In this document: positions 53,003-62,405 of the stretch, piece after piece
How the letters are laid out: each line of letters starts with the position of its first letter
Position numbering within the stretch: the first letter of the stretch is position 1
Source of the DNA: REEB95 sp035934995
GTDB lineage: Bacteria; Pseudomonadota; Alphaproteobacteria; ATCC43930; CGMCC-115725
Direction of reading: 5' to 3'
NCBI GenBank assembly: GCA_035934995.1
Contig: DASYXI010000020.1
Coordinates: 62,001 to 126,000, forward strand
Length of the DNA stretch: 64,000 nt
The notes under the pieces: model-generated
What the model was told of the DNA's origin: nothing
The model's input: the letters and a program-made list of their open reading frames with translations, nothing else
Database searches by the model: none
Made by a program: the position numbers and the translations under genes

Positions 53003-53926
53003 ATGGGCGACGCGCACGATCATCACGATCATATGCATCACAGCGCCGCGGGCAACGCGGCGCTGTTTGTATTTGCGGTTGCGCTTAATCTCGCCTTCGT
53101 CGCCGCCGAAGCTTTGTTCGGTTGGCTCGGCGGCTCGATGGCGCTGCTCGCCGATGCCGGCCACAATTTCGGCGACGCGCTGGGCCTCGGCGCCGCCTTC
53201 GCCGCGACGCAGCTCGCGCGCCGCGAGCCCAGCCACCGCTTCACCTACGGCCTCGGCAGCTCATCGATCCTCGCCGCGCTGCTCAATGCCATCATCCTGC
53301 TGATCGCCGTCGGCGCGATCGCCGCCGAGGCGATTCGCCGCCTGGCCGCGCCGACGCCGGTTGCCGGCGAGACCGTCATCGTCGTGGCACTGGCCGGCGT
53401 CGTCGTCAATGGCGTCATCGCCTTGCTGCTGTCACGCGGCGGCAACCAGCACGATCTCAACCTCAAGACCGCGTTCGTCCACGCGATGAGCGACGCCGGC
53501 ATCAGCCTCGGCGTTGCCGCGTCGGGCGCGCTCGTCATCGCGACCGGTTGGCTGCGGCTCGATCCGGTGGTCAGCTTGGCAATCGCCGTCGTCATCGTCG
53601 TCGGCACCTGGCGGCTGTTGCAGCGCGGTCTGGCGATGGCGTTGCACGCCGTGCCGCATCAGATCGATCCGGCGGCGGTGCGCGCCCAGCTCTCTGCCAT
53701 GCCTGGCGTCGCGGCGGTCCACGATCTGCACATCTGGCCGATGAGCACGACCGAAACGGCGCTGACCGTGCATCTGGTGATGCCAGAAGGTCATCCCGGC
53801 GATGTCGCCTTGTCCGCGCTGATCGGCGAGCTCGACCGGCGTTTCGCCATCGGCCACGCCACCATCCAGATCGAAACCGGCGACGGCGAGCTGGTTTGTC
53901 CGCTGGTGTCCGAGCGCGTCGTCTAG
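53003..53926 (+). CDS. Cation diffusion facilitator (CzcD/ZitB-like)
   Basis: A 307-residue inner-membrane metal/proton antiporter. The His-rich N-terminus (HDHHDHMHH) and six spans match CDF proteins. The transport-site pairs are HxxxD in LADAGHNFGDALG and HxxxD in FVHAMSDAGISLG; these favour Zn, Co or Cd. The C-terminal cytosolic domain has VAAVHDLHIWPMSTTETALTVHLV. The metal is not provable from sequence. The start is ATG 53003. It converges with uppP, overlapping 4 bases. Confidence 0.93.
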   Translation: MGDAHDHHDHMHHSAAGNAALFVFAVALNLAFVAAEALFGWLGGSMALLADAGHNFGDALGLGAAFAATQLARREPSHRFTYGLGSSSILAALLNAIILLIAVGAIAAEAIRRLAAPTPVAGETVIVVALAGVVVNGVIALLLSRGGNQHDLNLKTAFVHAMSDAGISLGVAASGALVIATGWLRLDPVVSLAIAVVIVVGTWRLLQRGLAMALHAVPHQIDPAAVRAQLSAMPGVAAVHDLHIWPMSTTETALTVHLVMPEGHPGDVALSALIGELDRRFAIGHATIQIETGDGELVCPLVSERVV

Positions 53927-54759
53927 AGCACGAACAGCAGCAGCGCCAGCGAGACGACACCGAAGGTCCAGCAGTACCAGGCGAAGGGGTCGAGCGCCTC
54001 GAAATCGTGCCGCTTGAAATAGCGCATCAGGAACCAGACGCTCAAAAACGCGACGATGCCGGCGACGACACCGGCGAGCCATGCCACCGGGCCGAAGCTA
54101 CCGCCGGCGTGGAGCAATTTCGGCACCTCAAGCACGGCAGCGCCGGCGATCACCGGCGTCGCAATGAGGAACGAAAAACGCGCCGAATCCTCGTGATGCA
54201 GGCCCGCCAAAAGGCCGCCGACCATGGTCGCGCCCGAGCGTGAAATGCCCGGAATCAGCGCCGTCGATTGCCACAGGCCGATATAGATCGCGTCGCGCCA
54301 GCGCATGCTTTCGATCTTGCGCACGCTGCGGCCGGCGCGGCGCAGGCGCTCGCCGAAGAACAGCAGGCCGCCGTTGACGATCAGGAACGCCGAGGCCACC
54401 ACCGGCGTGCCGAACAGCGCGCGGAACAATTTCTCCAGCGCAAAGCCCAGGATCACCGCCGGAATGGTCGCCACCACGATCAGCCCGAGCTCGCGGCGGC
54501 GGCCGCGGCGCTCGGCGCGCGGGCCGAGGCCGAACAAGGCAAGCGCCAGGCCGATCCAATCGCGCCAGAAATAAGCCAGTAGCGCCGCCGCGGTGCCGAT
54601 ATGCAGCACCACCAGGAAGGGCAGGAAATCCGGCCCGCGCTGATCGATGTTCCAGCCGAACAGGTGCGGCAGCACCACCGCATGACCCAGGCTCGACACG
54701 GGAAACAACTCGGTCAGGCCTTGCAACACGGCCATGACAAGGGCTTGCAGAAGGGTCAT
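53923..54759 (-). CDS. uppP: Undecaprenyl-diphosphatase UppP (BacA)
   Basis: A 278-residue membrane phosphatase regenerating undecaprenyl phosphate for peptidoglycan and other envelope polymers. Family motifs are VLQGLTELFPVSSLGHAVVLP near the start and GISRSGATMVGGLLAGL later, with several spans. The usual EFLPVSSSGH reads ELFPVSSLGH here, a tolerated variant. It follows prmA by 13 bp on the minus strand, so uvrD-prmA-uppP may be one operon. It complements the dcw cluster functionally. Confidence 0.95.
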   Translation of the reverse strand: MTLLQALVMAVLQGLTELFPVSSLGHAVVLPHLFGWNIDQRGPDFLPFLVVLHIGTAAALLAYFWRDWIGLALALFGLGPRAERRGRRRELGLIVVATIPAVILGFALEKLFRALFGTPVVASAFLIVNGGLLFFGERLRRAGRSVRKIESMRWRDAIYIGLWQSTALIPGISRSGATMVGGLLAGLHHEDSARFSFLIATPVIAGAAVLEVPKLLHAGGSFGPVAWLAGVVAGIVAFLSVWFLMRYFKRHDFEALDPFAWYCWTFGVVSLALLLFVL

Positions 54760-54772
54760 TGGGGCTCGCTCG

Positions 54773-55675
54773 TTAGTTTTGCAGGATCGGGAAGCTCGCC
54801 GGCACGCGGCGGCCGCGCGCCAGGATCAGGGTGCGCCAGCCGCCGACGTCGATTCGTGCCGCGAGATGAAGCCCGGCCGCGCGGTGCGCCGTCAACACCT
54901 GCGCTTCCTGGCGCGGCAGCAGCCCGGCCAGCACCGCGACGCCACGCGACGCCAACGCGCGACCGAGATCGCGCGCCAGCAGCGCCAGCGGCCGCGCCAG
55001 GATGTTCGCCAGCACCAGATCGAAGGGCGCGCGGCGCGCGATTAGGCGCCGGCGATAATTGCCGGCGCGGACCGGCCGGATGCGGGCCGCGACGCCATTG
55101 CGCATGGCATTGATGCCGGCGACGCGGACGGCTTCGGCCTCGATGTCGGCGGCCAAAATATGACGGCGGAAACGTTTGGCAGCAGCGATCGCCAAGATGC
55201 CGGTGCCGGTACCCATGTCGAGAACGCGGCGCGGACGCATCAGGCGCGACAGCGCCAACAGGCACCCCTTGGTCGAGCCGTGCTCGCCGGTGCCGAAGGC
55301 GGTCGCCGCGTCGATCAACAGCGGCACGGTGCCGCCCGGCGCACGGCCGGCGAAATTGCCGCCATGGACGAAAAAGCGACCGACCCGAAAGGGCACGAAG
55401 CTCGCCTGATTCTCGCCGAGCCAGTCGCGCGCCGGCAGCCGTTCGACCGCGACCGAAGGCGCCTCACCGCGACCCCTCCATGCCAGCGCCAGCCGCGCGA
55501 CGATGGCGCCGTGTTCAGGCGGCGTCGCCGCCAGCCCTTCGACCCGCCAGGCGCCATCCGGCTGCTCGAAGGCGCTAACCGCGCCGCAAAGCCCGTCGAG
55601 TGCCGCGGCCGCGGTTTCGGCGGCTTCGGCATCGGCGACGTCGACACTGACCCGCCAGAGCGCGCTGCCGCTCAC
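54773..55675 (-). CDS. prmA: Ribosomal protein L11 methyltransferase
   Basis: A 300-residue SAM-dependent enzyme methylating ribosomal protein L11. The N-terminal domain is WRVSVDVADAEAAETAAAALD and the catalytic core shows PLLIDAATAFGTGEHGSTKGCLLAL, VLDMGTGTGILAIAAAK and DLVLANILARPL (N-x-L-P-like). The frame is open to 56035, but that part is antisense-like Arg/Ala filler inside uvrD. The GTG at 55675 forms a GTGA overlap with the uvrD stop and gives the family length. Confidence 0.93.
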   Translation of the reverse strand: MSGSALWRVSVDVADAEAAETAAAALDGLCGAVSAFEQPDGAWRVEGLAATPPEHGAIVARLALAWRGRGEAPSVAVERLPARDWLGENQASFVPFRVGRFFVHGGNFAGRAPGGTVPLLIDAATAFGTGEHGSTKGCLLALSRLMRPRRVLDMGTGTGILAIAAAKRFRRHILAADIEAEAVRVAGINAMRNGVAARIRPVRAGNYRRRLIARRAPFDLVLANILARPLALLARDLGRALASRGVAVLAGLLPRQEAQVLTAHRAAGLHLAARIDVGGWRTLILARGRRVPASFPILQN

Positions 55676-57918
55676 GCCTTCTCCACGAAGCTGTCCATCA
55701 CCATCTTGTCGCCGGCCTGATCGAACGCGATCGACAGCTTGCCACCGTCGGCGGCGCGCACCGTGCCGAGACCGAATTTGCGGTGGAAGACGCGGTCGCC
55801 GGCAGCGAACTTGACGCCGGTCTTGGGCGGCGACGGCGGAATATCGCGCCGTCCCTGCATCAACAGCCGCGCCAGTTCGGGCCGGCGGCGCAGCAGCGGC
55901 GTCGGCTGCCAATCCTCGTCGAGCCCGGCGGGCGCGAAACCGGCGGCGCGCGGCTGCAAACCGGGTTCGGCGTTCATTTCGGTGTGGTCCTGCGGCAGGT
56001 CGGCGATGAAGCGCGATGGCAGCGTCGTCTGCCATTGCCCGTGGATGCGCCGGTTGGCGGCATAAGCGACATAGGCGCGGCGGCGCGCGCGCGTCAGGCC
56101 GACATAGGCGAGCCGCCGCTCCTCCTCAAGGCCCTTCATGCCGTGCTCGTCGAGCGAGCGCTGGTTCGGGAACAGGCCTTCCTCCCACCCGGGCAGGAAC
56201 ACGACGTCGAATTCGAGGCCCTTGGCACCGTGTAGTGTCATCAGGCTCACCATGTCGCCGCCGCTCTGCTCGGCGTTCTCCATCACCAGGCTGACGTGAT
56301 CGAGGAAGCCCGCGAGATTTTCGAACTCGTCCATGGCGCCGACCAGTTCCTTCAGGTTCTCGAGCCGGCCGGGCGCGTCGGGCGATTTGTCCGCCTGCCA
56401 CATCGCGGTATAGCCCGATTCGTCGAGCACGATCTGGACCAACTCGGTATGCGGCATCGACGAGACCAGGCCGCGCCAACGCACCACATCGGTGAGAAAG
56501 CCGCCGAGCGCCTTGCGCGCCGCCGGTTTGAGTTCGTCGGTCGCGATCAGCCGCGCCGCCGTGTCGCTCAGCGAAATCCGCTCGCTGCGCGCCAAGTGAT
56601 GCAGCGCCTGCAACGTCTGAGTGCCGATGCCACGGCGCGGCGTGTTGACGACGCGCTCGAAGGCGAAATCGTCGGCCGGCTGATGCACGAGGCGTAGGTA
56701 GGCGAGCGCATCGCGGATTTCCTGGCGTTCATAAAAACGCGGGCCGCCGACGACGCGATAGGCGAGGCCCATCTGGATGAAGCGTTCCTCGAACTCGCGC
56801 GTCTGGAAACCGGCGCGCACCAGGATAGCGATCTGCGACAGCCGTTCGCCCTTGCGCTGTAGGCTTTCGATCTCGTCGCCGACCCAGCGCGCTTCTTCCT
56901 CGCCGTCCCATAGGCCGCGCAGCAAGACGCGCTCGCCTTCGTTGGCGGTGGTCCACAGCGTCTTGCCGAGCCGGCCGGCGTTCTTGGCGATCAGCGCCGA
57001 GGCCGCCGCCAGGATATGCGGCGTCGAGCGGTAGTTCTGCTCGAGCCGGACGATCTGCGCGCCCGGGAAATCCTTCTCGAAGCGCAAAATGTTGCCGATT
57101 TCGGCGCCGCGCCAGGAATAGATCGACTGGTCATCGTCGCCGACACAGCACAGGTTCTTGTATTTCTGCGCCAGCAGCCGCAGCCAGAGATATTGCGCGA
57201 CGTTGGTGTCCTGGTATTCGTCGACCAGGATGTAACGGAACCGCTCCTGATATTCGGCGGCGACCTCGGGCCGCGCCTGGAACACCGTCAGGTTATGCAG
57301 CAGCAAATCGCCGAAATCGGCGGCGTTCACCGTCTGTAGCCGATCCTGATACTGGCGATAGATCTTGAGCGCGCGACCATCGGCCAGATCGCCCGGATCG
57401 GTCACCTTGTCGGGCATGAGACCGCGATCCTTCCAGCGTTCGATCGCGCCCAGAATGGTGCGGGCCGGCCACCGTTTCTCGTCGATGTTTTCCGCGGCGG
57501 CAACCTGCTTCACCAGACGCAGCTGATCGTCGGCATCGAGAATGGTGAAATTGGGCTTGAGGCCGACGAGCTCGGCGTGGCGGCGCAGGATGCGCGCGGC
57601 GATCGAATGGAAGGTGCCGAGCCACAGGCCTTCGGCGGCCTGGCCGATCAGCCGCTCCAGCCGCGTACGCATCTCGAGCGCCGCCTTGTTGGTGAAGGTG
57701 ACGGCGACGATTTGCGACGGCCAAGCGCGGCGCGTGGCGAGGATATGGCCGAGTCGCGCGGTCAGCACCCGGGTTTTGCCCGTGCCGGCGCCGGCCAGGA
57801 CCAACACCGGCCCGTCCACCGCGTCGACGGCACGGCGTTGGGCCTCGTTGAGCTCGGCGAGATAGGGCGGCAGGGCGGTGGAAACGGGCGCAACCGGCGC
57901 CGATTCGGTCTCGGGCAT
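55672..57918 (-). CDS. uvrD: UvrD/PcrA-type DNA helicase
   Basis: A 748-residue superfamily 1A 3'-5' helicase of nucleotide-excision and mismatch repair. Motif I is VLAGAGTGKTRVLTARL, motif Ia VTFTNKAALEMRTRL, motif II LVDEYQDTN, motif III GDDDQSIYSWRGAE, motif IV RLEQNYRST, motif V LMTLHGAKGLEFDVVFLPGWEEG, and motif VI EEERRLAYVGLTRARRR. The C-terminal ~100 residues include a tudor-like tail (GDRVFHRKFGLGTVRAAD) typical of UvrD/PcrA. The start is ATG 57918. Confidence 0.96.
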   Translation of the reverse strand: MPETESAPVAPVSTALPPYLAELNEAQRRAVDAVDGPVLVLAGAGTGKTRVLTARLGHILATRRAWPSQIVAVTFTNKAALEMRTRLERLIGQAAEGLWLGTFHSIAARILRRHAELVGLKPNFTILDADDQLRLVKQVAAAENIDEKRWPARTILGAIERWKDRGLMPDKVTDPGDLADGRALKIYRQYQDRLQTVNAADFGDLLLHNLTVFQARPEVAAEYQERFRYILVDEYQDTNVAQYLWLRLLAQKYKNLCCVGDDDQSIYSWRGAEIGNILRFEKDFPGAQIVRLEQNYRSTPHILAAASALIAKNAGRLGKTLWTTANEGERVLLRGLWDGEEEARWVGDEIESLQRKGERLSQIAILVRAGFQTREFEERFIQMGLAYRVVGGPRFYERQEIRDALAYLRLVHQPADDFAFERVVNTPRRGIGTQTLQALHHLARSERISLSDTAARLIATDELKPAARKALGGFLTDVVRWRGLVSSMPHTELVQIVLDESGYTAMWQADKSPDAPGRLENLKELVGAMDEFENLAGFLDHVSLVMENAEQSGGDMVSLMTLHGAKGLEFDVVFLPGWEEGLFPNQRSLDEHGMKGLEEERRLAYVGLTRARRRAYVAYAANRRIHGQWQTTLPSRFIADLPQDHTEMNAEPGLQPRAAGFAPAGLDEDWQPTPLLRRRPELARLLMQGRRDIPPSPPKTGVKFAAGDRVFHRKFGLGTVRAADGGKLSIAFDQAGDKMVMDSFVEKA

Positions 57919-57971
57919 GGCGTTCTATAGCACGGGCGACGGGCACACGCCTGCTCGCGCTGCGGGTCGTC

Positions 57972-59393
57972 TCAAGCACTGCTCGGCTTGATGTCGCTCG
58001 CGGCGACACGATGGCCGCTGATCTCGGCGCCGGCCGTCGGGTCGAGACGCAGAAAAATCACAACCGCGGCGAGCGCCACCAGACCGGCACACCCGAAGGC
58101 GGCGTGGAAATCGGCCACGGTCAGCTCGCCGCCCCAGTGCCGCGCGATTTGCAGCATGAGGGCACCGAACGCGACGCCGAGCCCGTTCGACAGCTGCTGC
58201 ATCATGCTGGCGGCGCTGGTCGCGGCGCTCATCCGGCTGTGGCCGATCTCGGCATAAGCGACGGTGTTGAGGCTGGTGTATTGCAGAGAGCGGAAGAAGC
58301 CGCTGACCAGCAGCACGGCCAGGATCACGACGTGCGGCGTCGCCGGCCAGAAGGTGGCGCACAGCGTGATCGAGAGAGCGCTGATGATGCCGTTGCCGAT
58401 CAGCACACGGCGGAAGCCGAACCGGCGCAGGATTGGCCGCGCCGCCATCTTCATGGTGAACGAACCCATCGCCGCGGCACAGGTCAGCAGGCCCGAGGTG
58501 AAGGCGGTGACGCCGAAGCCGACCTGCAACATGATCGGCAACAGAAACGGCAGCGTGCCCGAACCGATGCGGAAAAGCGAACCGCCGAGGATGCTGATGC
58601 AATAGCTCGGCACGCGCAGCAACGCCAAATCGATCAGCGGATGCGGATGCCGCAACGCGTGCCACACGGTGATCGCGCCAAGCAGGATGGCGGCCGCCAG
58701 AATGACGACAATGACGTCCGCCGGGACCAACGGCCGGCCGATGAGATCGAGGCCATAGACCAGGCCCGCCAGGGCGACGCCGCTCGACAGAAATCCGAAC
58801 CAGTCGAGATCTGGAACGGAAGCTTCCTTGGTATTGTCGATGAGCAGCGTGACCAGCACCATGCCGAGGATGCCGATCGGCACATTGAGAAAGAAAATCC
58901 ACCGCCAATCGGCGTAGGTCGTAATGAAGCCGCCGACCGGCGGACCGAGCACCGGCCCCAACAGCGCCGGCACCGTGAGATAGGCCATGGCGCGCACGAG
59001 CTCGGATTTCGACACGCTGCGCAACAGAATGAGCCGGCCGACCGGCACCATCATCGCGCCGCCGATGCCCTGGACGATGCGCGCGCCCGCCAGCTCGAGC
59101 AAATTGTGCGTCAGGCCGCAAAGGACCGAGCCGACGGTGAACACGGCGATCGCGGCGCGGAACACCGTGCGCGCGCCGAACCGGTCGGCAACCCAGCCGC
59201 TGATCGGAATGAAGATGGCGAGGCTGATCATGTAGACGGTCACGCCGAGGCTGAGCCGCGCCGGCGTGTCGCCGAAGGACGCCGCCATGGTCGGCAAGGC
59301 GGTGGTGATCACCGTGCCGTCGAGGTTTTCCATGAACAGGCCGCAGGCGACGATCAGGGCGACGACCATCGGCCGGGTGACAAAACCGGACAT
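57972..59393 (-). CDS. MFS drug efflux transporter, DHA2/EmrB-like
   Basis: A 473-residue major-facilitator protein with about 14 spans. The DHA2 motif near the first spans is LFMENLDGTVITTALPTMAASFGD, with the loop motif WVADRFGARTVFRAAI and antiporter motif LGPVLGPPVGGFI in span 5. Drug or solvent export is typical of this family, but the substrate is unknown. The frame opens at 59474; ATG 59393 (MSGFVTRPMVV) fits the family start. It lies 53 bp upstream of uvrD on the same strand. No membrane-fusion partner (EmrA) is nearby. Confidence 0.92.
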   Translation of the reverse strand: MSGFVTRPMVVALIVACGLFMENLDGTVITTALPTMAASFGDTPARLSLGVTVYMISLAIFIPISGWVADRFGARTVFRAAIAVFTVGSVLCGLTHNLLELAGARIVQGIGGAMMVPVGRLILLRSVSKSELVRAMAYLTVPALLGPVLGPPVGGFITTYADWRWIFFLNVPIGILGMVLVTLLIDNTKEASVPDLDWFGFLSSGVALAGLVYGLDLIGRPLVPADVIVVILAAAILLGAITVWHALRHPHPLIDLALLRVPSYCISILGGSLFRIGSGTLPFLLPIMLQVGFGVTAFTSGLLTCAAAMGSFTMKMAARPILRRFGFRRVLIGNGIISALSITLCATFWPATPHVVILAVLLVSGFFRSLQYTSLNTVAYAEIGHSRMSAATSAASMMQQLSNGLGVAFGALMLQIARHWGGELTVADFHAAFGCAGLVALAAVVIFLRLDPTAGAEISGHRVAASDIKPSSA

Positions 59394-59507
59394 GCGCAAC
59401 GATGTTAACCGACCACGCCGGCCAGCGCCGCCGCTCTTTGCGGATGGCGGCCATTCGCAACGGCTTTGTGGCACCGCGGAAGCGACTCGCGTATATCTCG
59501 ACCGCGC

Positions 59508-60970
59508 ATGCTCGCAGACGCCACCACCGCCACGGCGCGGCCCCTATCTCCGCGCAAACAGCGCCTGCGCGAGATTTCAGACCGCTGGGCGCCCGAGCGC
59601 GACGCGTTCATCGCCAAGAACCGCGCCTTCCACGACGACGACCGTCGCTATCTCGGATTCCTGATTCCGCAAGGCTTGCGCGTGCTCGAGATCGGCTGCG
59701 GCACCGGCGGGCTGCTGGCCGCGCTGAAGCCCGAGAAAGGCGTCGGCGTCGACATCTCGGAGCCGATGATCGCGCGCGCCCGCGCGGCGTATCCGGCGCT
59801 CGATTTCGTCGTCGGCGACATCGAGGATCCGGCGACGGTCGCCGGCCTGCCGGGCCCGTTCGACGCCATCGTCATCGCCGATGCCATCGGCATGCTCGAC
59901 GATTGCCAAGGGACGTTCCAAAGCCTGCTGGCGCTGTGCCGTCCCGACACGCGCCTCGTCGTCGCCTATCACAATTATCTGTGGGAGCCGGTGCTGCGAC
60001 TGGCCGAAATCTTCAAGCTGCGCATGCCCGAGCCGCTGACCAACTGGCTACGGCCGGCGGACATCGCCAACCTTCTCGAGCTGGCGGGGTTCGAGCCGGT
60101 GCGCACCGAATGGCGCCAGCTGATCCCCAAGCGGCTGTTCGGCATCGGCACACTGATCAACCGCGTGATCGCGACGCTGCCGTTCATCCGCAAACTGTGC
60201 CTGCGGCACTATCTGGTGGCGCGACCGCGGCCGAGCGGCGAGCGCGAGAATCTATCGGCGAGCATCATCGTGCCGTGCCGCAACGAGCGCGGCAACGTTC
60301 CGGCGATCGTCGCGCGCATTCCGCAATTCTGCGACGATATCGAAATCGTCTTCGTCGAAGGCGGCAGCAGCGACGGAACCTGGGACGAGATCGTGCGCAT
60401 CAAGGCCGCCAATCCCGGACGCGATATCAAGCTGTTCAAGCAAGACGGAAGGGGTAAAGGCAACGCGGTACGCAAAGGCTTCGCGCACGCGCGCGGCGAC
60501 ATGCTGATGATCCTCGACGCCGATATGACGACGGCGCCGGAAGAGCTGCCGAAATTCTATGCGCCGCTCGCCGCCGGCTACGGCGAATTCATCAACGGCA
60601 CGCGGCTGGTCTATCCGCTGGAGCACGATTCGATGCGGCTCATCAACCGCATCGGCAACCACCTGTTCTCGCTGTTGTTCACCTGGCTGCTCAATCAGCG
60701 CTTCACCGACACGCTCTGCGGCACCAAGGCGCTTCGGCGGCAGCATTACGAGCGCATCGCCAAGGGTCGTGCCTATTTCGGCGAATTCGACCCGTTCGGC
60801 GATTTCGATCTCATCTTCGGTGCGTCGAAAGTTTCGCTCAAAGTCGTCGAAGTGCCTTCCGTTACGCCGCCCGCACCTACGGTGCGACCAACATCTCGCG
60901 GTTCTGCCACGGCTGGCTGCTACTGCGTATGGTCGGATTCGCCTTCTGGAAGCTCAAAGTGCTGCCGTAA
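59508..60970 (+). CDS. SAM methyltransferase - family 2 glycosyltransferase fusion, frameshifted near 3' end
   Basis: A two-domain protein. Residues ~20-230 form a class I methyltransferase with motif I VLEIGCGTGGLLAAL (from 59). Residues ~248-450 form a GT2 domain with ASIIVPCRNERGNVPAIV, VEGGSSDGTWDEI, and the DxD motif D337-A-D339, like polyprenyl-phosphate sugar transferases. After KVVEVP the frame ending at 61085 turns into Cys/Arg-rich sequence without resemblance to any GT. The -1 shifted frame from 60857 restores the family end (FRYAARTYGATNISRF, then a hydrophobic WLLLRMVGFAFWKLKVL) and stops at 60968-60970. One base appears lost near 60855-60858, either a real mutation or an assembly error. 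Start: ATG 59508. Confidence 0.82.
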
Positions 60971-61137
60971 CAGGGCCCGTGGGCGCCGCGCGGGGGCAAA
61001 CCGTGGTCGCCGGAACACACTTTTACGCAATGTGACGATGGGCAAGGGCGCCGCCCTTCCGCGCCGCGCCGGCTTTGCCCTATAGATGAGCCAGCCCGCC
61101 GCACCGTCCCTTGCAGCGCGCTTCATGCCTCCGGTCC

Positions 61138-62397
61138 ATGCACAACGCAGTCATCATTATCGTTTTTCTGCTGACCTATGTCGGCATGGCCGCCGGGCGC
61201 CTGCCCTGGCTGTCGGTGGACCGCACCGGCATCGCGCTGCTCGGTTTCGTCGCCTTGCTGGCCAGTCAGCAGGTCACCCTGGACGAGCTCGGCTCCAGCA
61301 TCGACGCGCCAACGTTGGTGCTGCTGTTCGGATTGATGATCATTTCGGCACAGTTCGTCGCCTCGGGCTTCTTCGAAATCTGCTGTGACTGGCTGATGGC
61401 GCAAAGCGACGACCCGGCCGTTCTGCTCGGCCTGACGGTCGTGGTTTGCGGCGTGTTGTCGGCATTCCTGGTCAACGACCTGGTCGCGTTCACCATGGCG
61501 CCGCTGCTGATCGCCGGCGCGCAGGCGCGCAATCTCGATCCGCGACCATTCCTCATCGCGCTCATCGGCGCGAGCAACGCCGGCTCCGCCGCGACCTTCA
61601 TCGGCAATCCGCAGAATATCCTGATCGGCCAGATGGGCGGCTTGAGCTTTCACGGCTTCCTCGTCGCCTGCCTGGTGCCGGCGCTGGTCGGGCTCGGCTG
61701 CGTCTACGGCGTCGTCTGGATGATGTGGCGCGACCGCATCGGCGCGACCGAATTGGCGGCAAGCCAGGCCGCGGTCGATTTGCCGCGCCATCCGCACGAC
61801 CGCAACCAGACGATCAAGGGCCTGATCGCGCTCGGTGCGATGCTGATCCTGTTCGCGACGCCGCTGCCGCGCGAGATCGGCGGCATGCTTATCGCCGCGG
61901 TGCTGCTGTCGAACCGCAAGTTCACCAGCCGCACGATGATCGCCGCGGTCGACTGGCCGCTGGTGCTGCTGTTTCTCTGCCTGTTCGCCGTCACCGGCAC
62001 GCTCGCCGATACGGGCATACCGTTTTCGGCGTTGTCGGGCCTGCAGTCCATCGGCTTGGGCCCCGACAGCTTGATCGTGCTGACGCCGTTGACGCTGGTG
62101 ATGAGCAACGTCATCGGCACGGTGCCGTGGGTCATGTTCCTGATGCAAATCTGGCCGAGCCCACCGGCGGGCGAGCTTTACGGCCTGGCGCTGATCACGT
62201 CGCTCGCCAGCAACTTGTTGCTGCTGGGCTCCGTCGCCAACGTCATTGTCGTTGAACGCGCCAAGACGCTGGGCGTCCGGCTGTCGAACGCGGAATATGC
62301 GCGCGCCGCCGTGCCGTTCACGCTGCTGTCGCTGGTCTTCGCGGTGCTGTGGCTCAAATGGACCGGCGCCATGACCTGGCTGCCGACCGGCAACTAG
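61138..62397 (+). CDS. SLC13/ArsB-like anion permease
   Basis: A 419-residue membrane protein with about eleven spans in the ion-transporter superfamily. Marks are LVNDLVAFTMAPLLIAGA, NAGSAATFIGNPQNILIG (the conserved N-P-x-N loop) and, in the second half, VIGTVPWVMFLM and SLASNLLLLGSVANVIVVE. Such proteins carry dicarboxylates, sulfate or arsenite; the substrate cannot be told. The frame opens at 61111; ATG 61138 is preferred. It converges with metH, 8 bp apart. Confidence 0.88.
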   Translation: MHNAVIIIVFLLTYVGMAAGRLPWLSVDRTGIALLGFVALLASQQVTLDELGSSIDAPTLVLLFGLMIISAQFVASGFFEICCDWLMAQSDDPAVLLGLTVVVCGVLSAFLVNDLVAFTMAPLLIAGAQARNLDPRPFLIALIGASNAGSAATFIGNPQNILIGQMGGLSFHGFLVACLVPALVGLGCVYGVVWMMWRDRIGATELAASQAAVDLPRHPHDRNQTIKGLIALGAMLILFATPLPREIGGMLIAAVLLSNRKFTSRTMIAAVDWPLVLLFLCLFAVTGTLADTGIPFSALSGLQSIGLGPDSLIVLTPLTLVMSNVIGTVPWVMFLMQIWPSPPAGELYGLALITSLASNLLLLGSVANVIVVERAKTLGVRLSNAEYARAAVPFTLLSLVFAVLWLKWTGAMTWLPTGN

Positions 62398-62405
62398 GGC
62401 GCGCC

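Noticed and set aside
54773..56035. Longer prmA (420 codons)
   Set aside because: The extra N-terminus lies inside uvrD and is Arg/Ala filler; GTG 55675 with a GTGA overlap gives the family length.
58011..59408. 465-codon plus-strand frame opposite the MFS gene
   Set aside because: Antisense shadow; the minus-strand MFS frame has the expected spans and family motifs.
60857..61085. Cys/Arg-rich tail of the glycosyltransferase frame as a genuine C-terminal domain
   Set aside because: The alternative frame restores the family C-terminus; the tail resembles out-of-frame GC-rich coding.
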